The notes under the pieces were generated by a model that made no database searches, was not told where the DNA came from, and was given only the letters and a program-made list of their open reading frames with translations. From Topomyia yanbarensis (taxonomy: Eukaryota; Arthropoda; Insecta; Diptera; Culicidae): a DNA stretch of 64,000 nucleotides. Made by a program: the position numbers and the translations under genes. Positions 11,791-23,781 of this stretch are shown here, in pieces; within the stretch, counting starts at the first letter, position 1; each line of letters begins with the position of its first letter. The stretch covers positions 375,820,166 through 375,884,165 of the forward strand of contig NC_080672.1 in NCBI RefSeq assembly GCF_030247195.1, written 5' to 3'.

Positions 11791-12540
11791 GTATGAATCA
11801 AAAATGTATGACCTTACAGCGGTTGGGGTCAGAACCTGCGCTTGTAAAAAACTTATTTTCAGGTTTGTAAAAAAACTTGTTTGTAAAAAACTTGCTTGCA
11901 AGTATGTAACTTGCAAAAACACTTGCGTGCACGTTGGTGAAAACCTTGCTTGCAAGTTTGTAAAAAACCTTAAAAACAAGTTGCTTGCAAATTTACTTTC
12001 ATGCAAGTTTACTTGCTTGCAAGTTTACTTGCTTGCAAGTTTACTTGCTTGCAAGTTTACTTGCTTGCAAGTTTACTTGCTTGCAAGTTTACTTGCTTGC
12101 AAGTTTACTTGCTTGCAAGTTTACTTGCTTGCAAGTTTACTTGCCTGCAAGTTTACTTGCTTGCAAGTTTACTTGATTGCAAGTTTACTTGCTTGCAAGT
12201 TTACTTACTTGCAAGTTTACTTGCTTGCAAGTTTACTTGCTTGCAAGTTTACTTGCTTGCAAGTTTACTTGCTTGCAAGTTTACTTGCTTGCAAGTTTAC
12301 TTGCTTGCAAGTTTACTTGCTTGCAAGTTTACTTGCTTGCAAGTTTACTTGCTTATATGAATCAAAAATGTATGACCTTACAGCGGTTGGGGTCAGAACC
12401 TGCGCTTGTAAAAATCTTATTTTCAAGTTTGTAAAAAACTTGTTTGTAAAAAACTTGCTTACATGTTTGTAACTTGCAAAAACACTTGCTTGCAAGTTTG
12501 TAAAAAACTTTTGTAAAAATAAGTTGCTTGCAAGTTTACT
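11791..12540. repeat. Higher-order repeat: spacer, array, spacer
   Basis: Spacer copy (11791-12000) carrying substitutions against 8215-8416, such as CACGTTGG for CAAGTTTG; then a 16-bp array of about 22 units (12001-12353) with interior variants; then a last spacer (12354-12540). The satellite ends here and unrelated AT-rich DNA follows. Confidence 0.85.
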
Positions 12541-12744
12541 TGCTTGTGCTTGTACAATAATAAGTAATACAAGCTATGTTGGGGTCAATTATGCTATCTC
12601 AAGTTGTTATGATAGTGTTATATTGCTATCAACGTATGTTATAAATTTGATATTCGTAGAGAGAAGCAAAGTGAATTTTGTTTTTATGCTGGCTCTGAGA
12701 AGGCTTATTGAGCAAAAATGCATCAGATATATATTATGCAGCTC
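12541..12744. other. Unique-looking spacer
   Basis: No gene or repeat recognised. Confidence 0.4.
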
Positions 12745-12826
12745 ACCAACCAAAGCATTCATTTGTTATTATGTCGACAGTTCACACAAACTGTCGACAT
12801 AATAACAAACGAGTGCTTTGGTTGGT
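12745..12826. repeat. Short foldback, 38-bp arms
   Basis: Arms 12745-12782 and 12789-12826 are inverted copies (outer ACCAACCAAAGCA, inner TTATTATGTCGACAGTT) around a 6-base loop, with only a few mismatches. It is a typical small MITE or foldback relic. Confidence 0.75.
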
Positions 12827-13669
12827 TAATGAATTTATATTTCCTCTGCACTCAAGCATTCGATTCTGCATGAAATTTTAGTCAGTTGGAAAGTGCATGA
12901 ATGAGGGAGGCGTTGAATCTGAATGTCGGTTTCGGTAAATGCAAGCAGAAATAGGAAACTGATTTTGAAATTTCGTGGCATTTGTCGCGGCGGGCAGGAA
13001 TTGAATTTCGGTTCTCTTTCAAGTTCACGCAGGGATGTCAATTTTTTAAGCTCTGGTTACATTTAACGAAATTTACGTAAATTGCAAGATAACAGTAATC
13101 AGGGGATTACCTTTCGATTAGTGAACAGTCCTATACTACCCATGATCGCAAACGAGTCCCATAAAGATAGGAAATCCCATAGAAAACGGGACAAATATGC
13201 GATCATGGGCAGTATAGTAGATAAAATTCCGGCTAGTTCAGTAAATTAATTAATTGAAACATCTCTTTTGTATTGTCCAAAAATCCATAAATTCCGAAAT
13301 GAAACCTGTAAGCATCGTGTACTCAAATAAAATATTTGCTTAATCTAGGTAAATACAGCTATAGTTCTTATTTATGCTTTGTAGGGAAATCAGTAGTATT
13401 TTTTGTACACTCTTTACATGTCAACAAACAAAATTACTGGTCTGTCTTTTGCCATAGTTTCATAAAAGAATAGGATCTGTGAAAAATCTGAATACTTAAA
13501 TAGATAAATAATTAGTTGTTCTCACTTGTCTGAAAATAGTCTTTAATGTATCATCATTTAAATTTAAAATTATTTTATTTAAATTATTATAAATCGCCTG
13601 CCTAATCAGAAGATTTGGAGCGAATTTCGACATTCTCTTGTATTTGTATTTAAATAATTGAATCCTAAT
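12827..13669. other. Intergenic DNA with small inverted repeat
   Basis: No gene seen. A small inverted repeat, CTATACTACCCATGATCGCA at 13131 against its complement ending at 13219, marks a MITE of about 89 bp. The rest is AT-rich. Confidence 0.45.
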
Positions 13670-14130
13670 CAACTATGCTAAAAAGAAATGACCTAAAGTG
13701 GCCTGCGCGGAACTAATGACGAAGTCGAAGATGTCGTTATAATCGTTGAAGCGACGGGTCATTTCTAATATCGGTTGTTGGCAGCGTAGTTAGTGTTTTG
13801 CATTTCAGAGTGCAGCAGTGTTCGAGAACAAAGGACACGGGTTGGTGTGTAGAGGTCAATTTGTGATAGAAGATCGGGAACATCATATTCAGCCATAAGA
13901 AGCTTAGACACGAAGGTAGTTTACGACGCGGGTCTACGATCTTCTAAAGTGTGTATTCCTAATAATCGACAACGATCTTCGTATGGTTCAGGTTCAGCGG
14001 ATCGTTCCAAGGCAATTGACGTAACGCATATCGTATGAATCTGCGCTGGACAGCCTCACTTCGTTGTCTTCAAGTTGTACATATGATGGGAGCACCCACC
14101 AGACCACGTTTGCAAATTCCAACGGTGAAA
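13670..14130 (-). pseudogene. LINE reverse transcriptase C-terminal fragment
   Basis: On the - strand, out-of-frame pieces read RRFIRYALRQLPWNDP, then (after breaks) LLMAEYDVPDLLSQIDLYTP and a MTRRFNDYNDIFDF-like piece. These align in order with the C-terminus of the LINE at 59211-60089 (RCFVRFALRKLPWND, then the SPDLLLGVNLYAPPR region and the RRFNEASSVYDFNVS region). Several stops and frameshifts are present, so it is dead. Only the last third or less of ORF2 remains. The clade is the same as, or close to, the 59-63 kb element. Confidence 0.65.
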
Positions 14131-15906
14131 ATGGTAGCCTTTAAATTAATAATAAAAACCAAATTCAAAAGCAAGAATTCGATGTACTATACCATTTCTT
14201 GTATCAGACAACATATTGTCTATTGCCTTAGTTTTGGAACTGTTTTCACTAAAAAAAAATCAAAATTACATTCAGTTTCAAGAGACTATCTCAAGTCACC
14301 AGAATTAACACATTTATGCAACAAGTTTTAAGCCCCTCCCGAAACGAAATCCTGGCTACGGACCTGGATTCATAAATTTAAGATAAACACGTCCTTTTAA
14401 CGCCCATTCTCACCTAAAACAACGATACCTGAGCGCATCGTTTAAAAAACATGCCAGATTACCTTTGTTTTGGTCTAAAACTATCAAATAAATTCTCTCT
14501 AATCTTGTACTGCAACCAAATTCAATTTACTCATAATTTATTTTGTGAATGCGCACGCCATTCCGGCCATTGAGTTGATTTGCGGCCATCCCGAGATGGT
14601 GTTAATAGTGCAACGGAAGCCCGCCAAATACATGAAAGCGAAAAAATAGCCATCATCATCAACAACAAACGGGTAGAGGAAAACGTTTATAGATGAGCTT
14701 TTTCTGTGAATCAAAGTGCTCAATAAATATATTGGCAATAAAGGGAATGTTTTCGAGCTATCCTTTCAGTCGGCATCGACCGGCGAAAGGAGTGGACATC
14801 GGTTATCATATCAACTGCCGCATGCTTGCTCAGGCACGTCCGAAATGTACTTTATTCAAAGTTTTATGTTTTATTGCCAATGTTATCCAATGTTTCAAGT
14901 GAGTTTTTTCTTTGCTTCCTTCCAGGTAAGCGGAAAAAGCAGTCTACAACTTGTATCAGGTATTTAGTTCCTTTCCAAATATCGGTTTGAAACAACTATA
15001 TTTAAAGGACACAAAACTCATGCGGAAAGTTCAAACCCACTATCATTTATTGTGCCCAGTTGAAATCGATTTTTACACTACGACACGAACCGAAACGAAC
15101 AAACATTATAGCAGCCGCGGTTCTGAATCCAAATTTCGTCACTCCAAAGCAAAAAAAACTCTCAGAACCAGGGAGCATTGCGTGTCTCACGCGCGATCAA
15201 CCCAAACCACGATTCACGAAACGAGCATTGTTTCTACGCGCACTATTCCCAAATCGTCGCGTCGGTTATATATTGTTCCATTTTCTTTCTGAACAAATTT
15301 TCGAAGGAACCGAAAATAGTTCTCAACTCTGTTTTCACGATACGGAATTTTGTAGTCACCCAAGCCAACGTACCGGCGACGATATGTACACATAAAAATT
15401 ACTCACAGAACCGGCCACCAGCTGATGTGTGCAAACGAGTCATCAAACAAACGAGAACGGGTGTGGACACTCCTAGCACTGTTCATAAATTCATAAAGGT
15501 TATCCGGGTAAACCTGTACCATATGGTCATTGGGCAGCAAGCGCACGACCACAAACTGGAATGGGGAATAATCCTATCCTATAGCGACAGCGTGGAGACC
15601 GGTAGTGTTAATGTTATGTAGGGAGCGAGGACGCCCTTACAGGATTTGATACGAGCTATATACCCCAAGGCCACATTGGGGATTGTCGTGAACTTATTTT
15701 TGAACTGATTCTTTAGGCATGATTAGCAATCGGGGAGCGATAAAATAAGATACTTACTGGTCTAGGTGAAAAGTTGTCTTTTATTATGAAATATTATTGA
15801 TGCAGCGAAAATATTTTGAAACTACATGTAAGTTGTTTTATACATGCATTTCATTCAAAATTAAAAATTTCTTCAGAATAGTTTCTCTAGTCTAGTCTAA
15901 CCTACA
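14131..15906. other. Intergenic DNA, no recognised gene
   Basis: Open frames of 60-150 codons occur (15178-15621 is the longest, +), but none shows a domain, a plausible splice pattern or low-complexity bias I can name. It may be an old retroelement leader. I leave it uncalled. Confidence 0.4.
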
Positions 15907-16479
15907 TGTTACGAAACCACAGGGCAGATTCGTTCAACAGACAGATGAGTTCAGTTCAGTACCACCCGGTGCTGTCAATTCGAGCAAACATAAATGTCAG
16001 TTGCGCAAACGTCAGAACATACCCTCGTGTGCTGGACTGTCAGATGGAGCATAGATTTCACACGAGGAGTTAAGTGGTCGGAGATCTGAAAGCTCTATAA
16101 AATAATATAGTCTGCTATTAAAACATATTTCTACAATTACTTAAATACTAGTTAAAGGAGTGAATTTGTGATTAAACTAGGTAACTATAATTTAACATGC
16201 ATACAACTTAAAAACTATGTGAATATTTATGCATAAATTGTTATAGATACTAAAGCTAACAGTACGGTTAATTGGCTAGTCTATGCTAGTTATCACAGAT
16301 TTGCAAGACAAGTTCTATTCATTTAAATCTAGCTTAAAACTAATGAATCTGTTAAACCTAGAACAGTACAGACACCCATAAAAAAGAAGACTTTGTTTCG
16401 GAAAAGCGCGGAAGAAGCAAACGAAAATGTAAGCTAACCTATATTTAAAACAGTATGCAATCTAATATAATAAATTACA
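15907..16479 (+). repeat. Candidate 5' LTR of the BEL/Pao element
   Basis: Upstream of the gag-pol start lies a segment that begins TGTTACGAAACC and ends AATAAATTACA, giving TG...CA ends and about 573 bp. It contains an AT-rich transcriptional stretch. No 3' LTR remains in the window for comparison, and I could not identify a primer-binding site after 16479, so the limits are an inference. Confidence 0.3.
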
Positions 16480-16579
16480 GCTTTGAAGCTGCGTGTAAGC
16501 TGCTATCAGGACGTGTATTCTTCCCAATCCGAACAATCTTCAAAGATTTTCTGGAGAACACAGTTCCTGGAAGAAGGAG

Positions 16580-19500
16580 ATGGATTTGACGAAACATTGT
16601 GCCAAGTGTGATCGACCGGACTCGGCGGATAATTTAGTCGAATGCGACTCCTGTGAGACGTGGATGCACTTTGGGTGTGCGGGAGTGACGGATTCCATCG
16701 CCGAGGTTAATCGCAGTTGGCAATGCGAGCAGTGCCGGGAGGAAGATTCAATGTTGCAGTCGGTCAGTCGTATGTCTTCTAGCAAGCACTCGTCTAGAAT
16801 TGACCTCAATCTAAGGATGATCGAGGAAGAGAAGACCATGAGAATGCGAAGAATTCTGGAAGAAGAAGCAGCTCAAGCTGCAACCAGGAAAAAGCTAGCG
16901 GATGAGGAGGAGAAGTTTCTAAAGAAGAAGTATAAACTTCTCGCAGATGAAGAAAATTCAGAGGATGGAGCCAGTAGGACATCAAGACTGAGCAGTCGAA
17001 CTAGTCTAAATAAGGTACGGTCGTGGCTTGGAAAGCAGGAAGTCGACACAGCATGTCGAGTGAAAGTAGTGTCATCCAGTAGCACCTTGCCGAGAACCGT
17101 AGTTACAGAAGCAGTTCAGCAGTCTATAATCCCAGCACTCATCACCTCTAGCCCGAAGGCGTCAAACGTTCCTGCTCTTGCAACCTCGAGCCCTGTGTCA
17201 ACTTCTACACCAAGTTCGGTAAAGTGCTCCGTAGCAATGAGTGCACCTGAAGGTCCAGTTCCAGTAAGATCAAAAGGTGACTTCGTATCCCACACCGAAA
17301 TTATTTTAGACGTTCCCGGGAGACCTCTGGTAAGTTCGTCATTGGTGACTAGATGCAACTCCTACGTCGGAGTCAATAAACTCGTTGCGATAAATAACAA
17401 CAGTGGATCGCGGAAGATCAACAATAGTGCTCCGCCTTCGGTTAACGACCTTCCCCCTTTATCGGGTCGTAACCAAGTACCAGAGGCAATAGTAAATAGC
17501 ATCCCCTCCATACTCATAAGTAGGGCATCGGAATGTGGTGATAACGTTGCCACATATTCCTCTAGTAGTAGGCCAGTGTTTCACGATAGCATAGTAGGTA
17601 AAAGTGTACCACAAGTATCCTCCCTCAACTATGGGTATACGCCTATGTCTAACCATAATCCCACATTCTCGACAACAACCTCAGTGCTGTATCAACTGCA
17701 CACTACAAATATTCCGACACATAGCAGTATCGTCGCCCCTCCGTACGTTGCAACTAACCCATCAATGTCATTTCTCACTGGTAGTCAGGGTTACTCGGTT
17801 GGAGGGTGTTCAGTTACTTTCCAACATCCGAGTTTATCAGTGCCATTAGTACACTCCCGACCAACGTTAAGTTCTATTTGTCAACCAACGTGGATCAATA
17901 GCAATATCGCCAGTACCACCGTGAGTGGAATGCAATCGTTAAATATAAATCATATCCCGGTTTCAACGCAGAGAGAAGGAACGTATTTCAATAATGGGGG
18001 TGTGTTAGTAAGTACGAAAGCGTTCGTACCACCTGTGTCCAGCAGTACTGCACCTCAGTTCGTGATTCCGGGTACCCAACTACCGATGCCAGCCGGACCA
18101 TTCGGTGCTCCCTTCATTGACCAACGGCCTCAACAACAGCCTGCTATACCAGTTCGAAGCGGGCCATCTAGTGAGCAAATGGCTGCGAGACAAGTTATGC
18201 CGCGGGAGTTGCCAAACTTTTCAGGCGACCCTCAAGATTGGCCGCTATTCTATAGCTCATTCTGTAACTCTACGGAAACATGTGGATACACTGATTCGGA
18301 GAACTTAGCGCGACTACAGCGTTGTTTGAAGGGGAATGCGTTGGAAGCAGTTAGAAGCCGGTTGCTGATGCCGCAGTCGGTGCCTTTCGTAATTGACATA
18401 TTACGGCGCTTGTACGGTCGACCAGAAATTCTGATACACTCTCTCCTCCAAAAGCTACGAACAGTTCCCTCTCCGAAGACTGACAACTTGCAGTCGCAAA
18501 TAAATTTTGGTCTCGCTGTACAAAATGTCGTGGATCACATGTGTGTTGCTAATCTTTTTGATCATTTGTGGAATCCTACGCTGCTTCACGAGCTAGTCGA
18601 GAAACTACCACCGCAAATTAAAATGCAGTGGTCCTACTACAAGAATAAAAGCACCTGCGTCAACCTGACGACCTTCAGCGCGTTCATGTCTGAGTTAGTG
18701 ATAATGGCTTCAGATGTTACGCTTCCAGTCGAAGCGCTCAGTATGAACTCGAAACCCATCAAACCGGGAAAAGAGAAACCGAAGCTGTACACACACTCTG
18801 ATGGTCCGCAGGAGAGGAATAGTCAATCCGCTGGGAAAAATATGGCAACAGGGGAGCGGGAAAAGAATACTTGTATGTATTGCGCTAGAACCGGTCACGA
18901 AATCGCAAACTGCAAGCAGTTCAAGGCGCTCGATATCGACGGTAGATGGGAAGTCGTGAAGCAGAAAAAACTGTGTAGGAGTTGCCTTGTACCACATCGG
19001 AAATGGCCATATCGAACCAAAAAGGAGTGTGGTATAAATGGGTGTAGAATATACCACAATAACCTTCTGCACTCAGAAAACGGTTCGGGAAAAGCGGATA
19101 CAACGAGCGGAGCAGGGAATACGAATATTGTTGTACATCAAAATTTACACAGTTCGATGTCATATTCGTTATTCCGATATTTGCCGGTCACTATACACGG
19201 GAATGGTAAGCAAGTCAGTACCTATGCGTTCGTGGATGACGGGTCGAGTTCTACTCTTCTTGAACGCAATATTGCGTCGTTATTAGGCATCGAGGGTCCA
19301 AATGACGGCTTCTGTTTGAGTTGGACTGGAAATATCTCGAGGGAGGAAAAGGAATCCCAGCGTATTAGCGTGATCATCTGCGGGAATTGCAAGAAGTTTA
19401 AACTCCACAATGTGAGAACAGTACAGCAGCTGCAGTTACCTGCGCAGACGATGTGCTACGACAATCTAGCATGTAGTTATCAACACCTAAAGGGTCTTCC

Positions 19501-20374
19501 GGTTCAAAGTTACACGGATGCTACTCCAGGTATCATCATTGGCATCGAACATATTCGGCTACTAACTGCTTTGCGACCGCGCGAGGGAAGAGATAACGAA
19601 CCAGTGGCTACAAAAACGCGTCTGGGTTGGTGTATTTTCGGGAAAAACGACAAGAGCGGCAATTCGATAGTGCAGCTGAATTTACATCTAACAGAAAAGA
19701 TGAAAAATCATGAGCTACATCAATGGATGAAACAATTCTTCGCAGTTGAAGAGTCCAGCGTGACAGTCAAACCTGAAGCTGAAGAAGACAAGCGAGTACG
19801 ACAAATTATGGAAGCTACAACCCGGCGCGTGGACGGTGCCTTCGAGATAGGGCTTTTATGGAAGTATGACCAGGTCTGCTTTCCGGACAGCTACCCGATG
19901 GCACTTCGGCGATTGAAAGCGTTGGAAAGAAGGTTAAGTAAGGACCCGATTCTCGGACAAAGGGTGAAAGAGCAGATTGTAGAGTGCGAATCGAAGGGAT
20001 ACGCCCATCGTATTACGCCAAACGAACTGCGATCTACTGACCCGACAAAGGTCTGGTACTTACCGTTGGGAATAGTACAGAACCCGAAAAAACCGAGCAA
20101 GCTACGGCTGATATGGGACGCTAAAGCACGTGTGGCAGGCGTATCATTCAACGACATGCTGTTAAAAGGTCCGGATCTTCTAGTGGATCTGATATCGGTA
20201 CTGCTGCGCTTCAGGCAAGGAAACATAGCAATGGTGGGAAACATAAAAGAGATGTTCCATCAGATCAGGATACGAGATGAAGACAAGCAGTCACAACGGT
20301 TCATTTTTCGGCTGCATCCAGAATTAGAACCCCAAGTTTTCGTCATGGATGTGGCCACCTTCGGAGCAACCTAG
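16580..20374 (+). pseudogene. BEL/Pao gag-pol, N-terminal part (1264 codons)
   Basis: Long open frame from ATG 16580. In order it has: an N-terminal PHD-like zinc finger (residues about 7-53, C-x2-C...C-x2-C...H-x2-C...C-x2-C); a charged coiled stretch rich in EEE/KKK (about 75-125); a Ser/Thr/Pro-rich linker; a DUF1759-type gag core near 540 (PNFSGDPQDWPLFYSSF); a zinc knuckle near 765 (CMYCARTGHEIANC); an aspartic protease motif near 880 (FVDDGSSSTLL); and the start of a Pao-type reverse transcriptase near 1158. The frame stops at 20372 after FGAT. The expected stretch between FGAT and the YVDD active site is missing, evidence of an internal deletion that also shifts the frame. The family builds capsids and copies RNA to DNA; this copy cannot do so alone. 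Confidence 0.9.
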
Positions 20375-22440
20375 CTATCACCGAGAACCACTACGTGGAT
20401 GACTTTCTGGACAGTGTAGACACGGAAGAGGAAGCGGTCCGATTAATCACCGAAGTGAAATACGCAGGTTTCGAAATTCGTAACTTCGCCTCAAATTCAG
20501 TCCGAGTCTTAGAAAAAATCGGAGAGCCGGAGGCACGTCAGCAAATATCCATGAAGCTGGACAAATCGCTTGATTCGGAACGGGTGCTAGGTTTGATCTG
20601 GAAACCAACAGAGGACGTCTTCTGCTTTGACCTGAACAGCATGAAGGAAGAAATTAAAGCATTAATCGAAAGTGGAAGTACGCCAACTAAACGCCAAGTC
20701 TTGCGAACTGTAATGTCACTCTTCGACCCACTAGGACTGATTGCACACTTCGTCGTACATGGAAAAATTCTTATGCAGCAGATATGGAGAAGTGGCACAG
20801 ACTGAGATGATCTCATCGCGGAAGAATTGCATGAGAAGTGGAGACATTGGTGTCAGAACATGCAGCATCTAGATGAAGTGAGGGTGCCTCGTTGTTTCTT
20901 CAAGGGGGTCAACATTTCTGCTCTCAAAGAAGTGGAAGCCCATCTATTCGTGGACGCCAGCGAAGTGGCCTGTGCGGCTGCATTATATTTTCGACTCATC
21001 GACAATGGTAGACCCCGATGCGTCCTAGTAGCTGCAAAAACGAAGGTCGCTCCGTTGAAACCACTATCCATCCCTCGTCTAGAGCTACAAGCGGCGATGA
21101 TCGGAACTAGGTTGATGGGCTCAGTGTTAAGCTCCCTGGATATCCATATAACTAAACACTACTTCTAGATAGACTCAACAACCGTTCTGTATTGGTTACG
21201 ATCTGACGCTCGACGATATCATCAATTTGTTGCGTTCCGTGTAGGAGAAATTCTCACCTCAACGAGCGTAGATGAATGAAATTATGTGCCATCGAAAATG
21301 AACATTGCTGATGCGGCCACGAAGTGGAAAAATGGACCAAGTTTCGACCCGAATGGGGCGTGGTACAATGCACCGGAGTTCTTATTCAACGCGCGGGATC
21401 GGTGGCCGTCAGAACCCAAACCGAACAGGGTGGATGTAGAAGCTGAGCTACGTACCATATTTCTTTATCATGGTATGATGCCGCAACCACTGATGGATGT
21501 TTCTAGATTCTCAAATTGGAATCGTTTACTAAGGGCGACGGCCTACGTGTTACGAGCCGTGTGCAAGTTCAAGGGTGGAAAGGGATCTCAGTCCAGTATT
21601 CTAGTGCAGGAGTTATGCGAGGCTGAAAACCTAATTTGGCAACAGGTACAAGTTGAAACCTATCCAGACGAGTACGCGATTCTGTGGCGCAACCTATGGG
21701 ATTCGACTAGCTCACCACCCATCCCGAAGTCCAGCTCACTGTACCGACTATCAGTATTCTTAGATGGAACAGGCATCATTCGGATGAACAGTAGGATCTG
21801 CGAAGCACCTACCGTGGCGTATGATGCAAAGTTTCCAATTATATTACCAAGGAAGCACTTCGCTGTTCATCTTCTAGCGGAAAGCTACCATCGGAAATTC
21901 CTCCACGGAAATGGGGAGACAGTTTGCAACGAGATGCGTCAACGGTTCTTTATACCTGGGCTACGAGTGCTGATTCGTCAGGTATCGAAACAGTGTGTTA
22001 CCTGCCGCGTTAGAAATGCTGTTCCAACACCACCTATGATGGCATCCCTACCGACCGCTCGCGTCACAGGAATGATTCGACCATTTACGCACACTGGCGT
22101 AGACTATTTCGGGCCAATACAGGTCAAACAAGGTCGAAACCTAGTGAAAAGATGGGTAGCGTTATTCACTTGCCTCACCATACGCGCTGTACATTTAGAG
22201 GTAGTACATAGTCTCTCTACCCAGTCGTGCGTAATGGCCATCAGACGATTTGTGGCTCGCCGTGGTTCCCCAGAAACCTTCTATAGTGACAACGGAACTA
22301 ACTTCGTGGGAGCGAGCAACATTCTTGAGAAACAGATGCAGGAGATCCAGGAGAATTGTGCGATTACATTTGCCAACAGTAAGGCGAGCTGGTGTTTCAA
22401 TCCGCCTTCGGCGCCTCACCGGTCGATCAATAAGGTGTAA
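20375..22440 (+). pseudogene. BEL/Pao pol, C-terminal part, interrupted
   Basis: After the deletion, one continuous reading frame runs to 22440 but has three stops: TGA at 20803, TAG at 21166 and TGA at 21277. It contains the RT active site HYVDDFLDS, an RNase H region (LFVDASEVACAAALYF, then [11 protein letters not shown]), and an integrase with an HH-CC zinc part (ESYHRKF...CVTCR) and catalytic Asp residues in HTGVDYFGP and YSDNGTNF. The third integrase acidic residue is not present: the reading ends RSINKV at a foldback starting at 22446, so the 3' part and 3' LTR are lost. In family context each stop falls where Trp is expected (inference). Confidence 0.85.
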
Positions 22441-22445
22441 TAAGT

Positions 22446-22562
22446 AACCTTCGCCGAATATTGAAACTGATTTTTCTCCATTTGAGTACATTGCGACTTA
22501 GGCCCTAATGAAAGATCTGTGTCGAAATGGAGAAAAATCAGTTTCAATATTCGGCGAAGGTT
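22446..22562. mobile_element. Foldback MITE truncating the BEL element
   Basis: Arms 22446-22483 and 22525-22562 (38 bp each, starting AACCTTCGCCGAATATTG) are inverted copies with no mismatch noticed. The 41-base loop contains GCGACTTAGGCCCTAATG. A variant of this loop recurs at 23285-23320 (GCGATTTAAGCCCTAATG), so the family has more than one member here. The BEL coding region ends 6 bases before the left arm. Confidence 0.75.
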
Positions 22563-23520
22563 TTCTAAATGTAGTTTTTATTGTAGGTATAAATTACTTT
22601 ATGACCGTGTTTTTCCGGAAGCATTTTTCGTTAAACCTTATGACAATATAACAAAGAATTTAATTCCTATGTGCTTTTAGTGGGTAGAAACTAAAAAAAA
22701 TGCTTACGCCCAATTTGCATCCCAGTCGTGATTTCGCCCTTCAGCAACCACCATTTGCGGAAGGGCTAAACCGTGTACATAATTTTCAGAAGGGCGCGGT
22801 AAATGGCCTAAACTGACTCTGTCTTGCTGGGTAGGGCTGGGTAAATGGGCGAGCTTGACAGTATACCTTTTAATAGGGCTCAGCAAATGGGCGCATAGAA
22901 ACCCAATGTAAAAGAAAGGGCGCGTGAATCTTTTCTTCAAATTTCATGAAAATATCGAAATATTCGAATGTTTATGTGCAACAACTATCGAGTAGACATG
23001 ATCATAGTAGATATTGCTTATCATTTATATAACAGAATCGCCGTTTATTCTTTTATTTGTGAATAATAACCGTACGCCCGCTTCTGTCTAAAAATGTAAG
23101 TTTGGCCTTTATATTCCATATGAGAAGAAGGGCCTAAGTCGAAATCTCGAAGAAAATGCATGTTTCGCCGTTTTGTTTTCTTTAATTATACATCGAACTA
23201 AAAACCATTTGAACTAATTTTCACCTCAATCTTGTAGTATTTTTGTTGCATAATGTCGTAATAGCGAAAACGCAGTTTGTTTACATTTGCGATTTAAGCC
23301 CTAATGAAAAATCTATGTCGAAGTATTTTAAAATAATCGCCTAAATGTTTGCAATCGCAATGTCCATTATAGCAATAAGCATGTGTTCGAAAATCTGTAA
23401 CTCCAAAGCTTCATTTCTCCGTACTTTCTTTCGGATTCGTTTGAAACTTTTTCAATTGTGTGAGATTTGATGTAGGTATCGTCACATCACACACCGCACA
23501 TAATTAGTCTACGAAAATGT
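22563..23520. other. Repeat-like DNA, no gene seen
   Basis: 22700-22930 holds several degenerate GGGC...AAATGG motifs on both strands, probably an unresolved MITE. A relative of the 22484-22524 loop lies at about 23285-23320. There is no coding evidence. Confidence 0.4.
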
Positions 23521-23781
23521 GGGCCCTATTCTCACAGTCACGTCAACTGGTGGCTAGAAAGAAATTTCCTTAAAACATTCACTAATGGGATTTTCGATTG
23601 ATTGACACCGGTGTAGTGTGTGCACTGGTTTTGCACTTTCTAGTTGAAGTGTTAATGGATATACCCAGTTTTCTGTACTTATGCTAGAAAGTGCAAAAAT
23701 GGTGCAGTTCCAGTGCACTCCACTACACCGGTGTCAATCAATCTAAAATCGTATAAAAGACGCGACTGTGAGAGGAGGCCC
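23521..23781. mobile_element. MITE with GGCCCTATTCTCACAGTC ends
   Basis: Left end GGGCCCTATTCTCACAGTC and right end GACTGTGAGAGGAGGCCC are inverted. An inner inverted repeat flanks the middle (GATTGATTGACACCGGTGTA against TACACCGGTGTCAATCAATC). The ends resemble those of the 229-bp family at 2.1 and 2.7 kb in GGCCCTATTCT only, so a distant relation is possible. Confidence 0.7.

Noticed and set aside
4769..12540. CRISPR array
   Set aside because: Repeats are contiguous with no variable spacers, the longer spacers are identical to one another, and the genome is a eukaryote.
15178..15621. 147-codon + frame as a gene
   Set aside because: No domain, no splice support, and neighbouring frames are similarly open in this stretch.
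18710..19163. - strand frames opposite the BEL gag-pol
   Set aside because: Shadows of the + strand coding region without own motifs.
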